A stretch of DNA of 27,500 bases from Butyriboletus loyo (lineage: Eukaryota > Basidiomycota > Agaricomycetes > Boletales > Boletaceae): assembly GCA_038093515.1 (NCBI GenBank), contig JBBPSI010000224.1, positions 1-27,500 of the forward strand, written 5' to 3'. Each line of letters begins with the position of its first letter. The stretch's first letter is position 1. The translations under genes were made by a program, and so were the position numbers. Under the pieces are notes generated by a model, which ran no database searches, was not told the origin of the DNA, and was given only the letters and a program-made list of their open reading frames with translations. Below, piece by piece: positions 1 to 9,552 of this stretch.

Positions 1-203
1 AGTAAGAATAAGCGCCAAAGACACAAGGCAATTGTGACCCATATAGAGAATAAGGAAGCATGTTTAAGGAGCAGGTTTGCGCACCCACGAGTGAACCGAA
101 ACCATTTTTCTTCCACTCTTCGAACTCCACGACAGTGTACCATCAGTGAGGATGTCGTCGACAAAGACCGGTATGTAGCAGCTCCGAACAGTGATAGCGT
201 TGA
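1..203 (+). promoter_or_regulatory. Conserved 5' flank of WD40 copy 1 (partial)
   Basis: The window begins inside the flank that precedes every WD40 copy; the same sequence, with point differences, runs into the ATG of copies 2-5. It carries the 1-bp shorter form of the segment around positions 124-145, shared with copy 4 but not with copies 2, 3 and 5. The minus strand is partly open here, so an antisense or divergent gene cannot be excluded. I see no clear TATA box. Confidence 0.4.
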
Positions 204-2095
204 ATGCTGACAATGCAGCAAGACCCAACAATAGTACTTGACACTGGTTGCGATGATTTAGTGTGGGCAGTCGCATTCCAGTCTGATGGAAAGCATCTTT
301 TGAGTGGGAGTAGTGATGGCATTCAACGATGGCGACTTGAAGACAATCAAGAGGTCGGAAACCAAATGGGAATGGACATGTTTGCCATCTCTGTGTCAAG
401 AGATCACCAGTGGGTAGTGTGCGGGACCAATGAGGGTGCAAGTGTGTGGGATGCAGAGCTGCATGCAAAGGCCATCCAGGTGGACGGCGGAAACGATGTG
501 TATGTGGTCAATGTCTCTCCAGATTCGATGAGGTTTGCCACTGCTGGCGACAAGACAGCGAACATTTGGAGCATAACAACAGGGGAGAGACTCGTCGGCC
601 CACTCCTACATGATGAAGAAGTCAATGGAATCAAATTCTCCCCAAATGGCGAGCGCATCGCCACTTCCTGTTGTCAAGGCTCGATCCGCATTTTCGACAG
701 TCACAATGGCGATGAACTCGTCACAATCGAGACCAAAACAACCTCAATTTATGTAGCCACTCCACTTGCATGGTCCAGTGACAACCAGCAACTTTTTGCG
801 GCAACTGATGACCGCAAAATCAAGTCTTTCGCTGTGTCCACGGGATCCCAGGTCGCCGAGTCACCAGCTTTTGGTCCATCGTTCCAGCAGCAAATGGCAA
901 ATTCATTGCTGCATATGGATTCTCATCCATCTTCTTCCTGGACACGCCAACCCCGACCCAGATTGGCTCTGCCATTGAGGACAGCACAACGATATACTCG
1001 ATCACCCTCTCCCCAGATGACGCATATCTGGCAACTGGACGACAGGATGGAAAAGTCGCTGTGCGTGCCCTTGGTCATATTCTCCCAGAGTCATATGGTC
1101 CTTTCCATGTAAGTATTTGGCTATTCTATCAAACCATCTCATCACACACAATATTAGACATCAACTAGTGATCTCGAGGTATCCACTCGTTCTGTTCCCG
1201 TTCGACGCGAGTTCTCACGATATCATAGCATGAGGTCCCCGGACCGAGCACGCCAGCGGCCGAATTCAACTTTGAAGAGGTTGGTGGCCACCTCGTTCTG
1301 TTTCTTGCTTCTGTGTTGAAGTTACTGCAGCCACCATCCCCGACCGACGCTGCCGATCCCCGGGAGCTACCCCCACTCGACTCCCCTACAGAGGCACGTT
1401 CCGAGTCACAGATTCGCTCAATATTCAAAAAGCTGCTACCGCGAAAAAGTGAGAAGGACGCCACTTCACACAAGCCAGGTCGACGTTTCGGAAAGGCACG
1501 CCAACCCGCCGCTCATCGATCTCACTCCCCAGCGAGAGTAGATACCACAACCGAGGGCCCTTCGTGGATGGCTGCGGGTCAACGTAAGCGAGTGAGTATT
1601 CTTCCTTGCCTAGACAATCAGACGCGCGCTATCTAACATTTCATCTTAGCGAACGACTACAGGATATGCCAGAAACCGACAGGTTCGTTACTATTTCTTG
1701 GATTTGTATACAGGAACTCATCAGATACTACAGCCTAAACCTCCTGCCAAGGCCACTACTGCTCCTAAACATCCAAATGAAGATGCCTCTCGCAGCGGAG
1801 AGCGTGTTGCGGATCCAACGGTAACAGACCCAGTATGCCTCTTCCTGGTCATGTAGGCCTCGTCACCACAGCTCACGTCCTATTAGACGCAACCACTACC
1901 AGCGAACGATCCATCTGACCCCTCGGCCCCGGGGGTCCGTGTAACGGTGCGCATGACTTTTCCTTCACTTACACCGTTATACTTACGGTGGATCAGCATC
2001 AGCAAGGATCGAGGTACTCTACCCTTGCAATCCGAGTCACCGTGCCAGCGTGGTTGTTGTGTAATCGTTCAGGTACACACGATGACTTACCTTGA
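204..2095 (+). pseudogene. WD40 propeller gene copy 1, frameshifted
   Basis: First of five paralogous WD40 genes. Exons inferred by alignment with the other copies: 204-1108, 1158-1178, 1229-1591, 1650-1682, 1734-1832, 1887-1946 and 2003-2095, all with GT-AG introns of 49-58 bp. Blades 1-5 are intact, for example GASVWDAEL and GSIRIFDSHNGDEL. A 10-bp deletion near 872, relative to copies 2-5, shifts the frame inside blade 6. The propeller reading ends in unrelated residues and a stop that falls in intron 1. Beyond the lesion the original frame is still open (blade 7, tail exons, final stop at 2093-2095), so the damage is recent and looks like a single hit. The start ATG matches copies 2-4. 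The other copies suggest a stand-alone seven-bladed scaffold or recognition protein. A truncated product, or an assembly error at the deletion, are the alternatives to a pseudogene. Confidence 0.8.
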
Positions 2096-2286
2096 TCCAG
2101 ACCGTTCCTGTGGATACTATTCTAAATCACAATATATGGACATCGATCGTGCAGTTCTTTGATTTCGTGTCACCTCGCAACATCAGTATGATAAGCCTGT
2201 CCATGATCGAACTTGCCGTATTCACGCAATGGTCATAAACAAAGTCTATCCACTTGCAGAGGTTGGGATTGTAGGACACTATGTAA
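2096..2286. other. Conserved 3' flank of WD40 copy 1
   Basis: This stretch aligns with the sequence after copies 2, 3 and 4. Short minus-strand open stretches (around FVYDHCVN) are kept between copies 1 and 3 but broken in 2, 4 and 5. Untranslated region or intergenic sequence is the simplest reading. No gene is supported. Confidence 0.4.
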
Positions 2287-2740
2287 TTGATAATTGATAG
2301 TGACGATGTTGACCAAGGCATAACACCTAGCCGATCGCAACTACAAGGTCTTCACGCTCCAGCTCCGCCATACGCGCTCGCAGAACTATTAGGAACCCCG
2401 TTCCTCGTAGCTCGAGCCAGAGGAAGCAGGTTCACACGAACCCTTGTAGACACTCCACGTGCCCCAGCCACCAGCACCCCAAAAGTCGCCTACGAGCTGC
2501 TGATCGGCCAGCCAATTCGCAAAGACAAGGCATCTAATCGACATGGGCGAGTTATGCTTGTTCTGCAGAGAGTTGGAGAGCTGGCTGGAGCGCTAAACAG
2601 GTGTGCGGGGCGAGGATACCCCTAGTACAGCATGTCAGGCTCAACCTGCGAGCGAATGATAACAGATGGGTACTAGAATAATCGACGCGGGTGTGGTGGC
2701 TTTGTGCAAGTCGTGCGCTTGAGGACCTGCTCAGGAATCA
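2287..2740 (+). repeat. Short repeated module, unit 1, with an open frame of unknown meaning
   Basis: About 2300-2410 matches 9215-9305, 15625-15715, 15818-15905 and 22010-22100 (core: gatgttgaccaagg and the following stretch that reads ALAELLGT). In unit 1 an open frame of 112 codons runs 2287-2625 on the + strand. The rest of that frame (2420-2625) has no counterpart in the other units, and I recognise no domain. Both strands are open through parts of this module, so coding is doubtful. Positions 2631-2740 hold nothing I can identify. Confidence 0.35.
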
Positions 2741-2766
2741 ATGTGGCGTCGACCGCGAAAAAAATC

Positions 2767-3565
2767 TCACCACGGTTCCCGCCCAGTTTTTAGAACCTGA
2801 ACACGGTACCTGAATTTAGGATAACGAGAGTCGGACGAGAATGATCGAAGAGTCGGACGATAAACACTATACATCGTGGTATATGTGAGGGACTTACCTG
2901 AGGCCGCGTGAGCTGATTTCGACACATTCATACTTGCTGTATACCCACGAGTTCGAAGCAATAACAGGTTAGTCTTTTGTCACTTACCTGAGGTCCCCCG
3001 ACTTGATTTCGCCGTGTATGCGCTGTCGCTGCTGGTGTCTTGCACGATGCTATTGCAACTAAGGTTAGTCGTAGTCAACTGTGTGTGAATAGGAAACATG
3101 GAAAACGTACCATTTTGGTCCTCTGCAGCCGCAACAAGAGCGTCTCTCACAAGCCATAGTCGTTTTGCTGTAAAACGAAATCAAATGAGCGAAAGGAACA
3201 CATGTATAGGTCGGAATTTGGCACATGCCTGTGGTTCAACCACTTTTTTGGGGGGCCGGCACGTTCATCATCTGCCTGCGTCAATTCCTCGTCACTCTGC
3301 TCTACTTAGCGAGTCTCAAATCACCCGTTTTGTGCCTGTTTGTGGTCGAGCTGGTGGCTGGTAGGTTGCGTTGCGTGTGAGCTCTGCCAATGGTGTGGCG
3401 CCATCGTCAGAGTCGGTGAGTTTTGCTGACAGTATAATTGAGCGACGAGGTCGTGTGCTGATCGGCGTCGGTGACGAAGGGCAGCGGCATATTTTTGGCA
3501 CTGGTGCGCGCTTGGATTGCGGAAATATCCGGTGCAGCGATTGATTTGACCATCTCCTGCTCTGG
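2767..3565 (-). pseudogene. Degenerate minus-strand gene with repeated mini-exons, unit 1
   Basis: The minus strand carries strong intron signals: donors of the form ctcag|gtaagt at plus positions 2897 and 2987, and another donor near 3111. One 39-nt mini-exon (2898-2936) reads ASMNVSKSAHAAS. The exon before it ends AKSSRGTS with the same phase, so the two look like duplicates. Further upstream an open stretch near 3316-3530 contains ISTRPRRS and LSAKLTDSD and ends in an early stop. In the exon near 3115-3170 the reading aligned with unit 2 is interrupted by TGA. I do not recognise the family. Units 2 and 4 carry homologous but differently damaged versions and unit 3 has none, so this is most likely a dead passenger of the segmental duplication. 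Confidence 0.45.
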
Positions 3566-4035
3566 TCCTATTCACTCCCAAAACCCCCTCCCATCCCGAA
3601 TTTATGATACTGCCTGACTGGAATCGCTATCAACTCTCTTTCTCTCGCAAAACCCATCCCATTCGACTTTCTTTTTCATGGAACGATCTCCAGGTACGAC
3701 TTTCCTCGTGTGTCCTCATCGTACTCCAACGCGCTTTCTTCCAAACACTGGTTTGTTTGTATGACGGTCAAAGTTGTCTCTTTCATCACGCGCAAAAGTT
3801 GGTCCGCGACATTCTAGTGCACTCATCTGGTCCCCGGGATCAACAGACGAATCTTTTTTGCATCGCGAGCTTCTAGCCCATACCCAATGCACCCCTGTCC
3901 TTCTAAACCATCTCCTGGCTTCAATTTCGTACCTTTCCTCTCTTCTATGACACCGGGTCCTGACTTACCACCTCTTTGGACCACCTGACTGGCTTCTGTG
4001 ACACGGTGGACACCACCATCCCCGCGAAATACTAG
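3566..4035. other. Duplicated sequence without an assignable gene, unit 1
   Basis: The sequence aligns with unit 2 about 10250-10790. On the + strand there is a 90-codon open frame at 3604-3876. On the minus strand a 113-codon frame at 3823-4164 contains CECYLVFRGD; in unit 2 it is broken by a stop just before the same motif. Because the two units are recent duplicates, similarity alone does not prove coding, and I assign no product. Confidence 0.35.
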
Positions 4036-4266
4036 GTAGCACTCGCATCTAAGCTGACTTCCTCTTACGAGCGTAAAAAACGACGCAGGGCTGCCAGCGA
4101 GACTGGCCAGGGGCATGAACAACGCAAAGCCCCCACGACTGTGCTCAAGTCCCACGCAGAACAAGTATCCAATGCGGCCTTACCCCTGGATCGAATGAGC
4201 GGGCATATAGTTTTTGAGTTGACCGTACCGTGTGGACAGTTATCTGTTACAGCAATCCCAATCCCA
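4036..4266 (+). other. Conserved open stretch with a Lys/Arg cluster, unit 1
   Basis: The + frame from about 4036 reads through SSYERKKRRR and TVLKSHAEQV to a possible exon end at ctctcag|gtatgt near 4274. Unit 2 (10790-10980) keeps the first two thirds with the basic cluster SERKKRHR, then reaches a stop. It may be an exon of the membrane-protein gene that follows, or of a separate gene. The basic cluster would suit a nuclear or membrane-proximal segment, but nothing here identifies a family. Confidence 0.25.
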
Positions 4267-4389
4267 ACCTCTCAGGTATGTCACGAGTTAAACGACCTGC
4301 GTCACTGTATCTCACGGGGTCGTTCATCACCCTCCACCCCCCTCTCCAGTCACAGTTGTTCAACTTCTCTATTTCTCATTTTGTAGTTT

Positions 4390-5010
4390 CTCATGGAACA
4401 ACATACCATCGCTACTTTCCGCTACGTTGAGATCCCACAATTTGATCTCAGTACTACCCTTTTGGTTCTCGCTGTCTCAAGATGTACAGAGCGATTAAAC
4501 AGTAGCAGCCCAACCGGTACATGTAACAATTCGTGAGAGACGGTATCTTTTATTTCATCGTGTATGTCTCGGTTCCCTCCCTCTCTCTCGTTTCCATTCG
4601 TCACTATCACTTTCTCCCACCTATCCTGTTCCTGAGTGCGTCCACTCAAATGTTTTCCCCTCAACTTCGAGGATCATATTTTTCAACATCGCAACCATGC
4701 TCGAACATATGGCTACACTAAACAGCAATTTGGCGCTTTTCCTGACTACACTTTATTACATATCTGTGTGTCCCATTATGCCTCGGTTCATTATCAGTGC
4801 GAGAGCTGTGTGATGGTGACCTTCGTGGCCGTTGGCAGGGCACTCACTGGGAGCGGATTCGATGCGTTGTCGCAGCCTCAAAGCGCCGCCGTGTCTGCGA
4901 TTGCATTCGCAGATGTCGCCCCGAGGCAGGATCGGATTGTGGAAGGGGACGTGAATGAATCGGAGATAATTTGACTGGAAACATTGGGAGATGATACACG
5001 TCATGTTTGA
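4390..5010 (+). pseudogene. DUF6533-like multi-pass membrane protein, C-terminal half, broken (unit 1)
   Basis: Three recognisable pieces lie in order on the + strand: a hydrophobic segment with IPQFDLSTTLLVLAV (about 4426-4480), FVRDGIFYFIVYVSVPSLSL (about 4530-4590), and after an apparent intron ending near 4670 the segment IATMLEHMATLNSNLAL leading to PIMPRFIIS. The last part reads AAVSAIAFADVAPRQD. From memory this order and tail match the fungal DUF6533-like membrane proteins with about seven helices, of unknown function. Breaks: a 2-bp difference after PRFIIS, a further frame change before GSGFDALSQP, and TGA at 4972-4974 where the unit 3 fragment has CGA. The ancestral stop is still visible at 5008-5010. 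The TGA and the second frame change are shared with unit 2. Confidence 0.55.
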
Positions 5011-5370
5011 ACGACGATCCTTGGGCAGCGACGAGAGACGAAAAGTAGCGATGGGGCTTATGAGGTATTGACGAACGCTGGCAATCGAGGATGTGGTCCT
5101 TTGAATGGTGACTCGAATGTTTGTGTTACCGATGAATATGCCCCATCGTCTGAGCTCCGTGTAGTACCTGCATTTCTCGAGGGCGCTTTCCTCTGTACAT
5201 GCGCCTTGATCTGTTCTGCAAACATCTTTCGGACATGGCGGGGCTGTCGCAGAACCCAGCACGCTGTTCGCCTCCGCTGGTTACAACAGCGAATACGATA
5301 ATCCGAGCAGTAATCCCTCTGTCCGGCGCTGCAACGCTACGAAAAAGTGAGATTTAAAGAGTCGAGCAAT
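5011..5370. other. Duplicated 3' flank of the DUF6533-like remnant, unit 1
   Basis: The stretch aligns with 11780-12170 and 16396-16720. Open frames exist on both strands (a long minus-strand frame runs antisense through the membrane-protein remnant), but reading frames are not preserved between units. I take it as non-coding flank. Confidence 0.35.
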
Positions 5371-6410
5371 TCACAGCGATTCCGCGCCCAATGACGGCGG
5401 ACGTATGAAACACTGATCTGAGGAGACATGTTGGTCGTACAAATTGTAGTTCTCATGAGCGTCACGGACGATCAGGAAGAAGGTGCCGGGTCTGTCCAAC
5501 GCAAGATTGAACATCGGTGAACCATCCGATATCGATATCCTTGTCCCCGTTCGCGGTCGACGAGGTGACCGACGACACACTGCTGACAAACCCCTCAACA
5601 GCGGCGCGATCCGCTACATGCCCGCAGCCGATGGGCGATAAGGGCGAGATATCAGAGTGAGAACACGCCCCATCACCAAATCAACCTACCTGAGCTCCCC
5701 CAAGGACTTGTGGGAACTTGTACAATCGCAAACGGGATTAGAAGAGTCAAAAGGTGGCATAGACTGTCGCGGACTTGACGAGCATCGCGACGACGGTCGT
5801 ACGTACACTCTGTCAAATGAGCTGGTCGGAGCAGCTCGACCATGGTGTCTGTAGAGCGACAACTAGATGACGATGAGGAGTGTTACGACGACGATGATAG
5901 CGAGGGAGACACAAAAAGGGCCAGTTGATCGGACGACCGGCCTTGGTGTAGGGCGATGATGACAGCGAGGACATTTAGAATCAAAGTGAGCAAGTTTAAA
6001 CGGCCGTGAAAACAGTTTCTGCCGCCTACAGGACGTAAAACGTGTGTTATAGTGCGAGCAAGGCGAGGTGGATCGGTAGTTGCAGCCTGGAGCACTCGTA
6101 TCTAGCCAGTTCGTCAGCGTCGATCGTCATGGGGGATGGCAGCATATTCGTTAGATGTCGCATCAATGTCCGCCAGCTTGAACCAACCTTTGACATCAAT
6201 ATAAAAGGCTGAGATACCGCGAGATTTCGTGAACCTCGTTGTCGATCTTGCCTGTGGATCGGAGTATCGACATGTGGCAGTTTAAAATTGCCTTGGGAGG
6301 AAAAGTATGAGAAAACATGCAGTTGATCATACTGTGCCGCATACTGCATTGGTAGAACGCGGTGCAATATTTTAGTATAGTGCTCGAGAGACATCAAGGG
6401 CATATGTAGC
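5371..6410 (-). pseudogene. Degenerate minus-strand gene with a transmembrane helix, unit 1
   Basis: Read on the minus strand, an open stretch at 6403-6047 (YFSSQGNFKLP motif) is followed by TDPPRLARTITHVLRP, a hydrophobic segment near LTLILNVLAVII, and a second one reading LAIIVVVTLLIVI in another frame. A donor (ctcag|gtaggt) lies near 5692. A last open stretch at 5598-5371 reads DRPGTFFLIVRDAHENYN and ends in a stop. The helix that reads VIWLSLYRH in unit 2 is cut by TAG at 5865-5863 here (TGG in units 2 and 3). Frames do not join cleanly, so this is probably a pseudogene. I do not recognise the family. It lies head-to-head with WD40 copy 2. Confidence 0.45.
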
Positions 6411-6880
6411 TTACATGCGGGTACCTATAGTACAGTTTACCCACATCATTGGCGTCAACAGGGCTTGTATATGAGCGCAATCGTCCGAGTTCCGGAAAGA
6501 GATGTACGTACATGTAACGTCCACCTGTCCGAGCAGCGAACGCGAAAACATGGAGGCTGTGCAATCAAATGTGAGTGTGACACGATTCGGGTTCTGGTGG
6601 TACGGAATGAGAGCGCTCCCTGTTAGGCTGTTTGGGAGGGTGATGGAATGTACGCATTTTTTAGGAGCGGGGTGGGAGTAAGAATAAGCGCCAAAGACAC
6701 GAGGCGGTTGCGACCCATATTGAGAATAAGGAAACGTGTTTATGGAGCAGCTTTGCGCACCACGAGTTGAACCGAAACCATCTTTCTTCCACTCTTCGAA
6801 CTCCACGGACAGCGTACCATCGCAGAGGATGTCATCAACAAAGACCAGTGTGTAGCAACTCTGAACAGTGATAGTGTTGC
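6411..6880 (+). promoter_or_regulatory. Conserved 5' flank and likely promoter of WD40 copy 2
   Basis: About 470 bp, nearly identical to 13083-13542 and similar to the flanks of copies 4 and 5. It lies between the minus-strand membrane-protein remnant and the WD40 ATG, so it could serve as a divergent promoter. It contains the perfect palindrome TGTACGTACA at 6503-6512. The minus strand is open through the whole flank (6953-6411), but copies 1 and 4 carry a 1-bp frame change there, so antisense coding is not convincing. Confidence 0.4.
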
Positions 6881-8752
6881 ATGCTAACAATCCAGCAAGA
6901 CCCAACAGTAGAACTTGACACCGGTCGCGATCATTCAGTGTGGGCAGTCGCATTCCAGTCTGATGGAAAGCATCTTTTGGGTGGGAGTAGCGATGGCATT
7001 CGACGATGGCGACTTGAAGACAATCAAGAGGTCGGAAACCAAATGGGAATGGACATGAATGCCATCAGTGTGTCAAGAGATCACCAATGGGTAGTGTGCG
7101 GCGCTGAGGAGGGCGCAAGCGTGTGGGACGCAGAACTGCATGCAAAGGCCATCGAGGTGGAGGGCGGAAACGAGGTGTATGCGGTCGATGTCTCACCAGA
7201 TTCGACCACGTTTGCCACTGGGACTGGTAAGACAGCGAGCATTTGGAGCATAACAACAGGGGAGAGACTCGTCGGCCCACTCCAACATGACAATTATGTC
7301 AATGGAATCAAATTCTCCCCAAATGGCGAGCGCATCGCCACTTGCTGCTATGAAGGCTCGATCCGCATTTTCGACAGTCACAACGGCGATGAACTTGTCA
7401 CAATCAAAACTACAGCGACAGTGTACATAGGCACTCCACTTGCATGGTCCAGTGACAGCCAGCAACTTTTTGTGGTAACTGACGACCGCAAAATCAAGTC
7501 TTTTGCTGTGTCCACGGGGTCCCAGATCGCTGAGTCGATGGCTTTCGACAGCGTCGACTCCATCGCTCTAGCAACAAATGGCAAATTCATTGCCGCACAC
7601 GGATTGGCTTCCATCTTCTTCCTCGACACGTCGACTCTGGCTCAGATTGGCTCTGCCATCGAGGACAGTAGTCAGATATGCTCGATTGCCCTCTCCCCAG
7701 ACGACACATATCTGGCAACTGGACGAGATGACGGGAAAGTCTCCATGCGTGGCCTCGGTCATATTCTCCCAGAGTCATATGGTCCTTTCCATGTAAGTAT
7801 TTGGCTATTCTATCAAACCATCTCATGACACGCAATATCAGACATCAACTAGTGATCTCGAGGTATCCACTCGTTCTGTTCCCGTTCGACGCGAGTTCTC
7901 ATGATCGTGTAGGTTGACGTGCCGTCGAGCGCGCCCGCTCCTGAGTTCGACTTTGACGAGGTTCGTGGCCACCTCATTTTGTTTCTTGCTTATATATTGA
8001 CACTACTGCAGCCACCATCCCCGACCTCCGCTGCCGATCCCCGGGAGCTACCGCCACATGACTCCCCTGCAGAGGCACGTCCCGGGTCGCAGATTCGCTC
8101 AATATTAAAAAAGCTGCTACCGCGAAAAAGTGAGAAGGGCGTCACCTCACACAATCCCGGTCGACGTTTTGGAAAGTCACGTCAACCCGCTGGTCATGGA
8201 TCTCCGTCCCACTCCCCACCAAGAGTGGATGCCACAAACGAGGGCCCTTCGTGGATGGCTGCAGGTCAACGTAAGCGAGTAAGTATTCTTCCTTGCCTAG
8301 ACAATCGGATTTGTGCTATCTAACATTTCATCTCAGCGAACAACCACAGGATATGCCAGATATTTCCCGAATTTGTATACAGGAACTCAGCCTAAACCTC
8401 CTGCCAAGGCCACTGCTGCTCCCAAACATCCAGACGAAGATGCTTTGCGTAGCGGAGAGCCTGAGTGTGCTGCGAATTTAACAATAGCAGACCCAGTATG
8501 ACCCATCCTGTTCATGTAGGCCTCGTCACGACAGCTCACGTCCTATTAGACGCAACCACCAGCAGCGAATGATCCATCTGACCCCTCGGCTCCGGGGGTC
8601 CACGTAACAGTGCGCGTAACTTTTCTTTGACTTACATTGTTATACTTACGGTGGATCAGCATCAGCAAGGATCGAGCTACCCTACCCTTGTCATCACCCT
8701 TCCTTCGTGGCTGTTGTGCAATCGTTCAGGTACACACAATGACTCGCCTTGA
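6881..8752 (+). CDS. WD40 seven-bladed propeller protein, copy 2 (534 aa)
   Basis: Exons: 6881-7792, 7842-7862, 7913-8278, 8337-8495, 8550-8609, 8666-8752; every join keeps phase 0. Exon 1 (304 residues) holds seven WD-type repeats, at residues of about 12-50, 55-92, 96-134, 138-177, 181-217, 221-258 and 262-300. Motifs include GASVWDAEL, GSIRIFDSHNGDEL and IALSPDDTYLATG. A 21-nt exon adds TSTSDLE. Exon 3 has a hydrophobic stretch (HLILFLAYILTLL), then Pro/Ser-rich sequence and a basic patch (KKLLPRKSEK). The last exon reads ITLPSWLLC. No signal peptide is seen. WD40 propellers are protein-binding scaffolds; a partner cannot be named. One intron present in the other copies has lost its donor here, and its remnant is read in frame as YFPNLYTG. 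The last intron begins GTGCGC; without splicing the protein would end at a TGA at 8628-8630. Intact and probably functional. Confidence 0.85.
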
Positions 8753-9200
8753 TACGGATCATTCGATGTAATACTACGGTTGATCGTGCAGTTCTTTGAT
8801 TTCATGTCACCTCGCACCATCAGTATGAACCCTGATAAACCTGTCCTTGATCGCGCCCCAAGTGCCAGGATGTTCACCGAGTGGTCATAAACGAAGTCCA
8901 TCCACACACGGAGGCTGGGATTGTAGGACAGTATCTAATCGACGATTCATAGAAACAATAAACAAGGAAACAAGCAAGCGAGAAAAGTCAATAAGGATAA
9001 AAAAGGATGTCAAGTAATGGGGGGAAACATAAGATCATGAAACGAGTGGTGAGTTGTTGCGGCAAGAACCGACGCCTTACGAGGGCGGCGTCGGTCCACG
9101 GGAATCAAGACAGAGAGCGAATGGGGGCGAGGAGCTGTGTACGGCGAAGATGAAACATTGCCGGGCTTTTCTGCAGTTCGGTGGTGGTGCCCGGTCGGTC
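8753..9200. other. 3' flank of WD40 copy 2 plus unit-specific A-rich stretch
   Basis: 8753-8945 aligns with the 3' flanks of the other copies. Then 8946-9130 is A-rich (two aataaa-like sites near 8955-8960) and has no counterpart in other units. It could provide a poly(A) site for the WD40 gene. No gene is seen. Confidence 0.35.
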
Positions 9201-9204
9201 GTTT

Positions 9205-9545
9205 AGGTTACCCTGACGATGTTGATCAAGGTAACGCCTATCCGATCACAAGGTCTCGAGCTCCATCATGCGCACTCGCAGAGCTATTAGGAACACCGTG
9301 CCTCGTAGCTCGGTCATTCTCCATCGAGATATGATAGAAGGTATTCCGCGAGGCAGCATGGAGTTAAGCAGCTGGGGGCCCGATTACGATGCCAGACCAC
9401 TCTCGTTAGCGGGTTCGCCACGTATCCCGGCTGGGTTGTTCGTCTTACGAAAAATGTTGATCGGACTTGCTACAACGCAAGCACAGGCGAGTGGGGAAAC
9501 GCGAGCGTGCCGTGCTGAGGATAGTCATCCGACCTCATCGGACTA
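9205..9545. repeat. Short repeated module, unit 2
   Basis: The module aligns closely with 15805-16080 in unit 3, and in part with units 1 and 4. The + frame 9268-9546 and the opposite minus frame are both open, so orientation and coding status cannot be decided. No domain is recognised. Confidence 0.4.
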
Positions 9546-9552
9546 GTGATGG

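Noticed and set aside
6411..6953. Long minus-strand open frame across the WD40 5' flank (180 codons; also 13615-13082).
   Set aside because: Copies 1 and 4 have a 1-bp frame change in it, part of it is antisense to the WD40 start, and no domain is recognisable. Similarity between copies is explained by recent duplication.
7065..7465. Several minus-strand and other-frame open stretches over exon 1 of each WD40 gene.
   Set aside because: They are shadows of the well-supported + strand propeller frame.
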